Below are positions 1 to 8,305 of a stretch of 64,000 nucleotides of DNA, one piece after another. The first letter of the stretch is position 1. The number at the start of each line of letters is the position of its first letter. Source of the stretch: Pleomorphochaeta sp963678575. Lineage in GTDB: Bacteria > Spirochaetota > Spirochaetia > Sphaerochaetales > Sphaerochaetaceae. The notes beneath the pieces were generated by a model that did not search any database, was not told the origin of the DNA, and was given only the letters and a program-made list of their open reading frames with translations. The stretch covers positions 2,232,001 to 2,296,000 of the forward strand of contig CAXXHV010000002.1 in NCBI GenBank assembly GCA_963678575.2, written 5' to 3'. The position numbers were made by a program, and so were the translations under genes.

Positions 1-1732
1 ATAGTTGTGTTACTATCACACTAAGAATTGGTGAAAGATATGAATCAGTTTTGGAGATAGCAAAGACTTCATCTGCAACTTTTTCAAATTCATGATTATC
101 TTCGAAAGTTATTGCTAGAACCTTAGCCCCCCTTGCTTTTACTTCTTTCATATTTGAATCCATCTTGTCATATAAATTGGAATTACAACAAGTCGCTACC
201 ACTAATGTATCTTCATCTACTAATGCAATTGGTCCATGCTTTAGTTCTCCTGCTGCAAAAGCCTCAGAATGAGTATAATTTATTTCTTTTAATTTAAGAG
301 CAGATTCCAAAGAGATAGCAAAATCACTTTGTCTTCCAAAATAGAAAACTTTTGTCTTATTAAACTGTTGTGAAGCAAATCTTTGAATTTCCTCTTTCCT
401 ATCTAAGATTAATTGAGCTTTGCTTGCTAATGTTTCCAATTCTTCCATCAATGATTTTGATATTTCATCATCTTTAATTAATGCACAAGTTAAAAGAAAT
501 ACTGACATTAATTGAGTAGTAAAGGCTTTAGTAGATGCTACCGCAATCTCTGGCCCAGCCTGTGTATACATTACATAATTTGCTTCTCTTGAAATTGTTG
601 ATCCAACCACATTTGTGATTGCAATTATTTTTGCACCTTTTTTCTTAAAAATTCTCATTGCCTGTAAAGTATCAGCGGTCTCTCCTGATTGAGATATAAC
701 TATACATAAATCATCTTTATTAATTATTGGGTCTCTATATCTAAATTCTGAAGCAACATCTACTTCCACAGGAATTCTTGCGTAATGTTCAATTGCATAT
801 CTAGCAACAACACCTGCATGATAAGCTGTACCACAGCCAACAATAACAACTCTTTTAGCATTTGAAACCACGTCTGTAATATCGCCTAAATCTAATTTAC
901 CACCATAAACTCTAGCTTTATATGTTTGTTCTATTGCATACGGTTGCTCAAAAATTTCTTTAAGCATAAAATGCTCATACCCATTTTTTTGTGCAGACTG
1001 CATATCCCAATCTACATGAGATATTTCAATTTCAACTAAATTTCCTTCAACATCATAAATTTCAACATTATTTGAACTTATTTTTGCTACTTGATTATCT
1101 TCGAGATATTGAACTTCTCTTGTATATTCTAATAATGGGGTTACATCTGATGCTAACAAATTATAATCTTCAGCTCTTCCAATAATTAAAGGGCATTCCT
1201 TTTTTGCAACAACAATAGAATTCGGATTACTTTTACAAACTACAGCAAGTGCATAAGAGCCTTCAAGTCTTTTTAAGGCTTCAGTTACTGCTAAAAGTAA
1301 ATCTCCGTTATAATGGAAATCTATTAAGTGAGCTATACACTCAGTATCTGTTTCACTTCTAAATTTAACATTATGATTTTCTAACCATGTTCTTAACTTT
1401 ACATGATTTTCTATTATTCCATTGTGAACTACAGCAATGTCATTACTAACATCCGTATGAGGATGAGAATTAACATCACTAGGCTCCCCATGAGTTGCCC
1501 ATCTTGTATGACCAATACCAATATGTCCATGGATAGGATTTTTCTCAATTAATTTTTCTAGGTTAGATAATCTTCCTTTTGCTTTTCTTATTTCAAGATT
1601 TTCATTATTTATCAAGGCAATACCAGCAGAATCATATCCTCTATATTCTAATTTAGATAAACAATCTATTAATATTTCTGATGCATCTAATCCCAATTCT
1701 CCATTTGAACAAAAACCAACTATTCCACACAT
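1..1732 (-). CDS. glmS: glutamine--fructose-6-phosphate aminotransferase (isomerizing), 3' end cut by window
   Basis: This enzyme makes glucosamine-6-phosphate from fructose-6-phosphate and glutamine, the entry step to UDP-GlcNAc and the cell wall. The start MCGIVGF exposes the catalytic Cys2 of the N-terminal glutamine amidotransferase domain. Two SIS sugar-isomerase domains follow, with the GCGTAYHAG motif of the first. The frame is open to the window edge and its last residues read SVIVTQL, a conserved stretch about 30 residues before the normal C-terminus, so about 577 of roughly 605 residues are present. An AGGAG ribosome site precedes the ATG. Identification is secure; only the C-terminus is missing. 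Confidence 0.97.
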   Translation of the reverse strand, partial: MCGIVGFCSNGELGLDASEILIDCLSKLEYRGYDSAGIALINNENLEIRKAKGRLSNLEKLIEKNPIHGHIGIGHTRWATHGEPSDVNSHPHTDVSNDIAVVHNGIIENHVKLRTWLENHNVKFRSETDTECIAHLIDFHYNGDLLLAVTEALKRLEGSYALAVVCKSNPNSIVVAKKECPLIIGRAEDYNLLASDVTPLLEYTREVQYLEDNQVAKISSNNVEIYDVEGNLVEIEISHVDWDMQSAQKNGYEHFMLKEIFEQPYAIEQTYKARVYGGKLDLGDITDVVSNAKRVVIVGCGTAYHAGVVARYAIEHYARIPVEVDVASEFRYRDPIINKDDLCIVISQSGETADTLQAMRIFKKKGAKIIAITNVVGSTISREANYVMYTQAGPEIAVASTKAFTTQLMSVFLLTCALIKDDEISKSLMEELETLASKAQLILDRKEEIQRFASQQFNKTKVFYFGRQSDFAISLESALKLKEINYTHSEAFAAGELKHGPIALVDEDTLVVATCCNSNLYDKMDSNMKEVKARGAKVLAITFEDNHEFEKVADEVFAISKTDSYLSPILSVIVTQL

Positions 1733-1762
1733 AAAAAATACTCCTAAATTAAAATTATTTTA

Positions 1763-1771
1763 ATTATAGCA
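1763..1771 (-). promoter_or_regulatory. glmS promoter, extended -10
   Basis: Minus-strand TGCTATAAT lies about 30 bases upstream of glmS. It is an extended -10 element without an obvious -35, and the same nine bases occur at the araB promoter. No glmS-ribozyme-like space is present, since the leader is only about 25 bases. Confidence 0.5.
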
Positions 1772-1911
1772 AATATTCTGAGATTTAAGTAGTATAAAAG
1801 AAATTTCTGATAAAGCTTTAGTATAAATAAATTAAAATTAAATACTTTATTTTTTATTTATGAAAATCAAAAAACTTTATAAATTCTTATGGTATAAAAA
1901 GTTACAAATAA

Positions 1912-2031
1912 AAAATAATACTTTTATATGTAATTAAGATTTACAGGACTCTTGCGCTTGAGGATATTCTATTATTTAAATTTTACAATAAAAAGGATTT
2001 TTTTGAGAATAAAAGAAACTTTAGTTGTTAA
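1912..2031 (+). other. gap between glmS and GNAT gene; possible coding remnant
   Basis: The 1733-2099 gap has no intact gene. One frame stays open here for 39 codons and contains IYRTLALEDILLFKFYNKK, in a locally less AT-rich patch. It lacks a start codon and follows an in-frame stop. It may be a fragment of a lost gene, but chance cannot be excluded. Confidence 0.2.
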
Positions 2032-2065
2032 TAAAACAGATTAAAAAGAATAATTAATTAATTGA

Positions 2066-2094
2066 TTGATTTTATATACTTAAAATAATAATAT
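2066..2094 (+). promoter_or_regulatory. promoter of GNAT gene (TTGATT-N17-TAATAT)
   Basis: TTGATT at 2066-2071 and TAATAT at 2089-2094 are 17 bases apart. The predicted transcription start falls at about 2100-2101, on the ATG itself, and there is no ribosome site, so the mRNA may be leaderless. Confidence 0.4.
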
Positions 2095-2099
2095 TAATT

Positions 2100-2603
2100 A
2101 TGGAAATAAGAAAATTAACACAAAATGATTTAGATCAATATAAAGAAATACGACTTGAAGGACTTAAAAATAATCCATCATTTTTTGGCAGTTGCTTTGA
2201 AGAAGAAAAAGCTATGGATACCCCCCTTTGGATTAATAAAATAATAGAAAACAAAAACCATTGTTCATTTGGATTATTTGTATCAAATAAATTAACTTCA
2301 TTAATAACTTTAAATTTTGAAACAAAAGAAAAAAGAAAACATTGCATTAATATTACTTCTGTAATTACAAAACAAGAATTTCAAAATAAAGGATATGCCT
2401 CTTTATTATTTAAAGAAACATTATCCTATATTAATAATTTTAAAAAATATACAAACCTTACTCTAAAAGTTGGGGAAACTAATACTAATGCAATTAATCT
2501 ATACAAAAAATTTGGATTCATTGAAACAGGAAAAGATATAAACACAATTTTTTATAATAATAAATATTATTCTTTAATTACAATGCAAAAAATAATATGT
2601 TAA
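2100..2603 (+). CDS. GNAT family N-acetyltransferase
   Basis: A 167-residue single-domain GNAT protein that would transfer an acetyl group from acetyl-CoA to an amine; the acceptor is unknown. The N-terminus IRKLTQNDLDQYKEIRLEGL is the usual beta1-alpha1 start. FQNKGYASLLFKE (about residues 98-110) is a Q/RxxGxG/A-like acetyl-CoA loop, and NAINLYKKFGFIETG (about 130-144) is the conserved C-terminal motif. It stands alone with no Shine-Dalgarno sequence. The family is secure; whether the substrate is a ribosomal protein, antibiotic or metabolite cannot be told. Confidence 0.85.
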   Translation: MEIRKLTQNDLDQYKEIRLEGLKNNPSFFGSCFEEEKAMDTPLWINKIIENKNHCSFGLFVSNKLTSLITLNFETKEKRKHCINITSVITKQEFQNKGYASLLFKETLSYINNFKKYTNLTLKVGETNTNAINLYKKFGFIETGKDINTIFYNNKYYSLITMQKIIC

Positions 2604-2715
2604 TAATAAACAAAAATTCTAATCTATTAGGACTTCTACTTAACCAACATAGCTAGAGTATAAAAAAAGTGTTTTTATTCATATGTAAGGATTAACAATT
2701 TTTTTATTTTTTTCA

Positions 2716-2744
2716 TTGCCAAATAGTAACCGATAATATATACT
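2716..2744 (+). promoter_or_regulatory. araAD promoter (TTGCCA-N17-TATACT)
   Basis: TTGCCA (2716-2721) and TATACT (2739-2744) have the ideal 17-base spacing, and the -10 abuts the 16-base operator that follows. The transcript would start inside the operator, about 27 bases before the araA start codon. Confidence 0.7.
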
Positions 2745-2760
2745 GTGTGTACGTTAACGC
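2745..2760 (+). promoter_or_regulatory. arabinose operator, araAD copy
   Basis: GTGTGTACGTTAACGC is an imperfect palindrome around a central CG, the usual geometry of LacI-family operators. Its reverse complement matches the site at the araB promoter in 13 of 16 positions. It lies directly after the -10 box, where a bound repressor would block initiation. The nearby LacI-type regulator at 5084 is the likely ligand-controlled repressor. Confidence 0.65.
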
Positions 2761-2777
2761 AATATAGGAGTATAACA

Positions 2778-4259
2778 ATGAAACACATAAATGATTATAA
2801 TTTTTGGTTCTTAACCGGTTCACAAGATTTATATGGAGAAGAAACATTAAAACAAGTTGCAAAACATTCAAAAGAAATGGTTAACACATTGAATAACAGT
2901 GGAGACTTAGCTTGCAAATTAATATATAAAGATACTTTACTCACCTCATTAAGTATTGAAAAAACAATAAAAGAAGCAAATTTGGATGAAAATTGTGCTG
3001 GTATTATTTGTTGGATGCACACCTTCTCTCCTGCAAAAATGTGGATTAATGGACTTAATTCACTAAGTAAACCTATGCTTCAAATTAACACTCAATTCAA
3101 TGAAAAGCTTCCATACAAAACAATAGATATGGATTTTATGAATTTGAATCAAAGTGCACATGGGGACAGAGAATTTGGATACATCACCGCACGAATGAAT
3201 ATTAGTAGAAATGTTATTGTTGGTCATTGGCAATCTATTTCATTTAAAAAAAGAATGTCAAAATGGATGAGAGCCGCTGTTGCAACTACATGTGGTAAAT
3301 CTTTAACTGTTGTTAGATTTGGAGACAACATGAGAGATGTAGCGGTAACTTGTGGTGATAAAGTTGAAGCATACATTAAACTTGGTTGGAATATACCATA
3401 TTATGGTATAGGTGATTTAGTTGAAAAAATGAATGAAGTTAGTGAAGATGAAATTGATTCTTTAATGAAAGAATATCAAAAAGAATACATAATATCAGAA
3501 CCAACTCAATTTAATTTGGAACATATTAGAGAACAAGCAAAAATAGAAATTGCTTTAGAAAAGTTTTTAATAGAAAAAAATGCTGAAGCTTTTACAACTA
3601 ATTTCCAAGATCTTCATGGGATGAAACAACTTCCTGGTTTAGCTTGCCAACACTTAATGTCAAAAGGTTATGGGTTTGCCGGAGAGGGCGACTGGAAAAC
3701 AGCTGCAATGGTTAGAACTTTAAAATTAATGGGTGAAAACTTAGAAGGTGGTTGTTCTTTCTTAGAAGATTATACCTATAATTTAGAAGAAGGAAATATG
3801 TTTAATTTAAGTTCCCACATGTTAGAAATCTGCCCTTCCGTTTCAAAAGATAAACCAACTATTGAGGTTCATCCTTTAGGAATTGGTGATAAAGAAGACC
3901 CTGCAAGATTAGTTTTTGATGCAAAAGAAGCAAAAGGTTTTACCGTTTCTATAGTTGATTTAGGAACTAGAATGAGAATTGTAGCAAATAAGGTAAATAT
4001 TATTTCTTCAATAGAAAAATTTGAGAAATTACCTGTTGCGAGAATTTTACTTTCACCAGAACCTAATTTTATCACAGCAAGTGAATGCTGGATTTTATCT
4101 GGGGGGGGCCATCATAATGCATTTACAACACAACTTGATAGTGAAACCCTAGAATTTTACTCAGAAATGATTAAAATAGAATTACTAAATATTGATGAAA
4201 GTACAACTGTATCAAACTTTAGAAATCAAGACAGATGGAATAGAGCATATTATGGATAA
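2778..4259 (+). CDS. araA: L-arabinose isomerase
   Basis: Converts L-arabinose to L-ribulose, using a divalent metal such as Mn2+. The protein is 493 residues, normal for AraA, and reads MKHINDYNFWFLTGSQDLYG at the N-terminus, the FxTGSQxLYG signature of the family. The C-terminus carries SGGGHHNAFTTQLD with the metal-binding histidine. A GTG 33 bases upstream is in frame but lies in the operator; ATG 2778 has AGGAG seven bases before it and is preferred. The gene overlaps araD by eight bases, so the two are translationally coupled. Confidence 0.97.
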   Translation: MKHINDYNFWFLTGSQDLYGEETLKQVAKHSKEMVNTLNNSGDLACKLIYKDTLLTSLSIEKTIKEANLDENCAGIICWMHTFSPAKMWINGLNSLSKPMLQINTQFNEKLPYKTIDMDFMNLNQSAHGDREFGYITARMNISRNVIVGHWQSISFKKRMSKWMRAAVATTCGKSLTVVRFGDNMRDVAVTCGDKVEAYIKLGWNIPYYGIGDLVEKMNEVSEDEIDSLMKEYQKEYIISEPTQFNLEHIREQAKIEIALEKFLIEKNAEAFTTNFQDLHGMKQLPGLACQHLMSKGYGFAGEGDWKTAAMVRTLKLMGENLEGGCSFLEDYTYNLEEGNMFNLSSHMLEICPSVSKDKPTIEVHPLGIGDKEDPARLVFDAKEAKGFTVSIVDLGTRMRIVANKVNIISSIEKFEKLPVARILLSPEPNFITASECWILSGGGHHNAFTTQLDSETLEFYSEMIKIELLNIDESTTVSNFRNQDRWNRAYYG

Positions 4260-4998
4260 ATATAAGGAATTAAAAGAAGAAGCTTTTTTAGCTAATTTAG
4301 AAATCCCAAAACAAGGTTTAGCAATCTATACTTGGGGTAATGTTTCAGCATTTGATTCAAATCTTGGCGTTTTTGCAATTAAACCTTCCGGGGTTTCTTA
4401 TGACAAATTACAAATAAACGACATGGTTGTAATCGACTTAGAAGGAAATAAAGTTGAAGGAGATTTAAATCCTTCATCAGATACACAAACACATCTTCAA
4501 TTATATAAACATTTTGTTGGAATAAAAGGAATTACGCATACGCATTCTCCGTATGCAACGGCTTGGGCACAAGCAATGAAATCAATTCCTTTATTAGGAA
4601 CTACTCATGCTGATCATCTAGCAAATCCAATAATTTGTACAAAACCCTTATCTAAAGAATATGTTGAAAATGGGTATGAAAAAAATACAGGAATATTAAT
4701 TTATGAAACATTTGAAAATCCATCAACTGCTCAAGAAATTTTAAATGTTGGAGAATTTCCTAATGTGCCCATATCCCCAATAGAAAATCCAATGGTACTT
4801 GTTGGAGGGCATGGTCCTTTTAGCTGGGGAAAAGATGCCATTTCAAGTGTTTATAATGCAAGAGTTCTTGAAGAAGTCGCAAAAATGGCAATGTGGGTTA
4901 ATAGTATTAATCCATCATTTAATCAACTTCCAGCTCATATTACAAATAAACATTACCAAAGAAAACATGGTAAAAATGCTTACTATGGACAAAAATAA
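4252..4998 (+). CDS. araD: L-ribulose-5-phosphate 4-epimerase
   Basis: Class II aldolase/epimerase that turns L-ribulose-5-phosphate into D-xylulose-5-phosphate, feeding the pentose phosphate pathway. TWGNVSA and IKPSGVSYD bind the phosphate. THTHSPYATAWAQ with GTTHADH supplies the zinc-binding histidines, and GGHGPFSWGKDA is the C-terminal signature. The upstream ATG at 4192 lies inside araA and would add 20 atypical residues; the ATG at 4252, overlapping the araA stop, begins just where AraD proteins normally start and gives 248 residues. Confidence 0.95.
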   Translation: MDKYKELKEEAFLANLEIPKQGLAIYTWGNVSAFDSNLGVFAIKPSGVSYDKLQINDMVVIDLEGNKVEGDLNPSSDTQTHLQLYKHFVGIKGITHTHSPYATAWAQAMKSIPLLGTTHADHLANPIICTKPLSKEYVENGYEKNTGILIYETFENPSTAQEILNVGEFPNVPISPIENPMVLVGGHGPFSWGKDAISSVYNARVLEEVAKMAMWVNSINPSFNQLPAHITNKHYQRKHGKNAYYGQK

Positions 4999-5032
4999 TT
5001 ATTACTACCAAAATTATTAGTAATAATCTATA

Positions 5033-5069
5033 ATTAATATGAGGCAAGAAATTCTTGTCTCATATTAAT
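5033..5069 (+). repeat. 18-bp hairpin between araD and the LacI-type gene
   Basis: The arms 5033-5050 and 5052-5069 pair over 18 bases with a single G-U. There is no U tract on either side, so it is not a canonical terminator. The right arm ends three bases before the ribosome site of the regulator gene. It could end or process araAD mRNA, or control translation of the regulator. Confidence 0.6.
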
Positions 5070-5083
5070 AAAAGGACTTAATA

Positions 5084-6094
5084 ATGAAAATTTCTGAAAT
5101 TGCAAAAGCCGCAGGTGTTTCAGTTGGTACTGTTGATAGAGTTTTACATAATAGAGGAAGAGTCTCCAAAGAAACAAAAGAAAGAATTGAAAAAATAATT
5201 AAAGAAAATGGCTATATCCCAAATGCAATGGCAAGAAGCTTAAAAATAGGTTCTAAGTTAAAAATTGGAGTACTAATTCCAAATTTAAATTCTGAAAGTG
5301 GCTATTGGAATGAAATTTATTCTGGATTTTTAAAAGCAGCAAAAGAACTTGAATCTTTCAATGTTACAATTATTAAAGAAGAATTTAATAGAGATGAAAA
5401 TAATAGCCTATTGAATGCTGGGTTAAAACTCCTTGATTTAAATGTCGATGCAATAGCTTTAGCGCCAGTAATTCAAGAAGAATCATATAAATTTATAAAT
5501 GAAATAAAAAATCTACCTTATGCTTTTTTTGATTCCTCATTATCAAATTCAAAACCTATTACAGAAAATCTTCAAATAGCTTATAAAGCTGGATGGTGCG
5601 CCGCCCGAGTGATGAATTTATTTACAAAAGATGGTAAAAATTACATTTGCTTACAAATGCATAAAAAAGCTTATAATCAAGAACAAAGAGCAATTGGGTT
5701 CTCCCAATATTTTAATACTTTAGGAATTAATGTTTCTACGTATATTTGGGATGATAAAACAAATTATTCTTTGAATTCTCTTTTAGATAATATTTGTTCT
5801 AAAGATCAAATTATTGACGGCATTTTTGTAACAAATGATGCAACAGGCTTAGTTTCTTCATACTTTTCAAAGAAAAACTTAGAAAATATGCCTAGTATTA
5901 TTGGTTTTGATTTGGTTCAAAATAATAAACAAGAGTTAATTAAGGGTAATATTAGTGCATTAATCTCTCAATCTCCAGAAAATCAAGGTTATAAAACAAT
6001 AATGGAAATGTTTAGAATACTATTTCTTAAGCAAGAACAGCCTAAAAATAATGAGCCTATACCTATAAACATTATTATTAAAGAAAACCTTTAA
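5084..6094 (+). CDS. LacI-family transcriptional regulator, probable arabinose regulator
   Basis: 336 residues. The N-terminal helix-turn-helix is KISEIAKAAGVSVGTVDRVL, followed by the hinge helix region ending PNAMARSLK. The rest is a periplasmic-binding-protein-like sensor domain of the type that binds pentoses (ATGLVSSY, GFDLVQNNKQELI). It sits between araD and the convergent araB, and both ara promoters carry the same LacI-type operator, so it most likely represses the pathway until arabinose is present. It is not AraC- or GntR-type AraR. The effector is inferred from context only. Confidence 0.85.
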   Translation: MKISEIAKAAGVSVGTVDRVLHNRGRVSKETKERIEKIIKENGYIPNAMARSLKIGSKLKIGVLIPNLNSESGYWNEIYSGFLKAAKELESFNVTIIKEEFNRDENNSLLNAGLKLLDLNVDAIALAPVIQEESYKFINEIKNLPYAFFDSSLSNSKPITENLQIAYKAGWCAARVMNLFTKDGKNYICLQMHKKAYNQEQRAIGFSQYFNTLGINVSTYIWDDKTNYSLNSLLDNICSKDQIIDGIFVTNDATGLVSSYFSKKNLENMPSIIGFDLVQNNKQELIKGNISALISQSPENQGYKTIMEMFRILFLKQEQPKNNEPIPINIIIKENL

Positions 6095-6123
6095 TTAAAT
6101 AGTAAAAATAATAAAAAAATAAC

Positions 6124-6152
6124 TTCCATAAATAATTTTATCTTTTATGGAA
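6124..6152. terminator. bidirectional terminator between regulator and araB
   Basis: TTCCATAAA (6124-6132) pairs with TTTATGGAA (6144-6152). It lies between the two convergent genes, flanked by A/T-rich tracts on both sides. Confidence 0.6.
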
Positions 6153-6186
6153 ATTATTCTCTTTTAAAAATTATAAAAACGTAAAA

Positions 6187-7773
6187 CTAAATAAGAGATT
6201 TTATTGCTTCCTTTTCAATATTTAACCCTTGATGATATCTCTTAAAAAATAGATTAAAACCATCAAGATCTTTTTGATCTGCCATAATAGTTACTTTTGT
6301 TGATTTTTTAAAGACATTTGTATCCAAATATTGTTCAAGGGTCATTTTGCTATTAACAAAAGATGCCAAAATAGCAATCCCCCAAGCGCCACCTTCTCCT
6401 GCACTAGATAATACAGCACAAGGAGTGTTAGTTGCAGCAGACATAATTTTTTGTCCTACTTCTGCTGTTTTAAAAAATCCACCATGTCCATTTATTTCAT
6501 CAACTTTAACATTCTCATCTTCAAACAAAATATTTAAACCAGTTCTTAAAGCACATAAGGATGTAAACAATTGAGATCTAATTAAATTACCTACGCTCAA
6601 TTCACTATCAGCTGTCCTAACTATTAATGGGCGACCTTCACTAAAACCAGTAATATGTTCTCCACTTAAATAACCATAAGATAATATTCCATCACAGCTT
6701 GGATCAGATTTTAGAGCTTCAAATAAAATAGCATCATACAATTGAGGTTTAGTTAAATTACCTCCTGTAAGTCTCATAACTTCTCCAAATAATTTCATCC
6801 ATCTATCTATTTCTCCACTGCAATTGTTTGAATGAGCCATTGCTACAGGAAGTCCTGATGGAGTAGTTACTAAATCAAGTTTTTCATATAATTTAGATAA
6901 CTCCTTTTCTAAAACTATCATTGCAAATACACTTGTTCCAGCACTTACATTACCTGTTCTTGCCTTAACAGAATTTGTTGCAACCATGCCTGTTCCTGCA
7001 TCACCTTCTGCAGGACATAGAGGAATATTTGAATTTAAGTCGCCTTCAATATCTAATAAAGAAGCTCCCTTTTTTGTCAAATATCCAGCAATATCACCAG
7101 CAACTAATGGTTTTGGTAATATATTTTTTACTTTCCAAGAATATTCTTTTGCTAATTCATCAAATTGATTTAACATTTTTTTATTATAGGCTTTAGATAA
7201 ACTATCAATTGGGAACATTCCAGAAGCATCACCTATTCCAAGATTAAAAGAATCAGTTAAACAATAATGAACATACCCTGCTAAAGTATTAATTTTTGAA
7301 ATATCTTTTACATGCTCTTCATTATTTAAGATAGCTTGATATAAGTGTGCAATACTCCATCTTTGTGGAATAGGATATTCAAAAAGTTGTGTTAATTTTT
7401 CACTTGCTTCCTTAGTAATATTATTTCTCCAAGTTCTAAATGGAACTAATAATTGATCATCTTTATCAAAAGCTAAATATCCATGCATCATTGCACTTAC
7501 ACCTATTGCTTTTAAATCTTTTATTGTAATTGAATATTTATTTTTTACATCTTCTTTTAAAGATTTATAACAGCCTGAAACACCTTTCCAAACCTCGTTC
7601 AAATCATAAGTCCATATATTATTTACAAGAGAATTCTCCCAATCATAGCCACCTGAAGCAATTGGATTATTCTCACTATCTACTAAAATAGCTTTTATTC
7701 TAGTAGATCCAAGTTCAATCCCTAATGAGGTTTGCCCATTTTTTATTTCATTAACTATTAATTCATTATTCAT
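6187..7773 (-). CDS. araB: FGGY-family carbohydrate kinase, probable L-ribulokinase
   Basis: 528 residues, FGGY kinase fold. SLGIELGSTRIKAILVD at the N-terminus is the phosphate-1/ATP loop. GDASGMFPID and the alanine/glycine-rich AGTSVFAMIV region belong to the sugar and adenine sites, and ssageGGAWGIAIL is the C-terminal ATPase motif. It would phosphorylate L-ribulose made by AraA. The sequence belongs to a divergent FGGY branch (GIELGSTRIKA rather than the DFGTDS start of enterobacterial AraB), so ribulokinase is assigned mainly from araAD linkage and the shared operator. Expected partner genes araA and araD are 2 kb away, convergently transcribed. Confidence 0.8.
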   Translation of the reverse strand: MNNELIVNEIKNGQTSLGIELGSTRIKAILVDSENNPIASGGYDWENSLVNNIWTYDLNEVWKGVSGCYKSLKEDVKNKYSITIKDLKAIGVSAMMHGYLAFDKDDQLLVPFRTWRNNITKEASEKLTQLFEYPIPQRWSIAHLYQAILNNEEHVKDISKINTLAGYVHYCLTDSFNLGIGDASGMFPIDSLSKAYNKKMLNQFDELAKEYSWKVKNILPKPLVAGDIAGYLTKKGASLLDIEGDLNSNIPLCPAEGDAGTGMVATNSVKARTGNVSAGTSVFAMIVLEKELSKLYEKLDLVTTPSGLPVAMAHSNNCSGEIDRWMKLFGEVMRLTGGNLTKPQLYDAILFEALKSDPSCDGILSYGYLSGEHITGFSEGRPLIVRTADSELSVGNLIRSQLFTSLCALRTGLNILFEDENVKVDEINGHGGFFKTAEVGQKIMSAATNTPCAVLSSAGEGGAWGIAILASFVNSKMTLEQYLDTNVFKKSTKVTIMADQKDLDGFNLFFKRYHQGLNIEKEAIKSLI

Positions 7774-7785
7774 ATTTTTTCCTTT

Positions 7786-7801
7786 GCGTGTTCGATAACG
7801 C
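7786..7801 (-). promoter_or_regulatory. arabinose operator, araB copy
   Basis: Minus-strand GCGTTATCGAACACGC, the counterpart of the araAD operator in inverted orientation. It lies between the -10 box and the araB ribosome site (AAAGG), so it would cover the transcription start. Confidence 0.65.
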
Positions 7802-7805
7802 TATC

Positions 7806-7833
7806 ATTATAGCACACCTATCTTTTTAATCAA
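7806..7833 (-). promoter_or_regulatory. araB promoter (TTGATT-N16-TATAAT, extended -10)
   Basis: Minus-strand TTGATT at 7833-7828 and TATAAT at 7811-7806 with a 16-base spacer; TGC before TATAAT makes an extended -10. The arabinose operator follows four bases downstream. Confidence 0.65.
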
Positions 7834-7919
7834 TACTAATTTTTTGAATTATAACATGTCATTTTTGTTATAAAAAGATTAAATTCTGAGAAACATAATA
7901 ATAAAACAAAAAATATTTA

Positions 7920-8171
7920 TTATTGAAGAATAATAAATGCTATTATATCCAAAAGACATAAGAAAAGAAATAAGGAATGAACCAATACACAATTTTAATT
8001 TATGCACTAATAGCTACGTAAGGAAGGCCTTTTTTGCTTTTGATTAGGAAAAAGCAATACATAATCCATTAATAATATTATAGATTTCAACAGTATCAAC
8101 ACTTTTTATTTCATTAATAGCTTTTTCTTATCTAAAGGACTAATTTTCTTAAAAAGAAAACAAAGTTTAAT
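7920..8171 (-). pseudogene. gap upstream of dehydrogenase; possible eroded gene, minus strand
   Basis: The 7834-8305 gap has no intact gene. On the minus strand one frame reads LCFLFKKISPLDKKK from about 8168 and shifts frame into KAINEIKSVDTVEIYNII, then meets stops before a hydrophobic stretch. This looks like a frameshifted coding remnant, but no family was recognised. Confidence 0.25.
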
Positions 8172-8224
8172 TTTTTATCATAAATCAATATATGTCATAT
8201 CATGTATCCTGTCATTGAAAAATT

Positions 8225-8235
8225 CTGTATACAAG
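8225..8235 (+). promoter_or_regulatory. putative FCD-GntR operator upstream of dehydrogenase
   Basis: CTGTATACAAG contains the palindrome TGTATACA. Known GntR/FadR-subfamily operators such as that of Bacillus subtilis gnt have a TTGTATACAA core. Two FCD-type GntR genes lie immediately downstream at 9617 and 10276. Confidence 0.45.
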
Positions 8236-8305
8236 ATTTCTTTCTTGACTTTTACTTTTTATCTTATAAACTATAAATAAGTATTATATTTAAGAGGTAA
8301 AATTT

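Noticed and set aside
2745..2777. In-frame GTG extension of araA
   Set aside because: These bases form the operator and leader; ATG 2778 has a clear AGGAG and gives the normal N-terminus.
4192..4251. Longer araD start inside araA
   Set aside because: The extra 20 residues are araA sequence in another frame; the ATG overlapping the araA stop fits AraD proteins.
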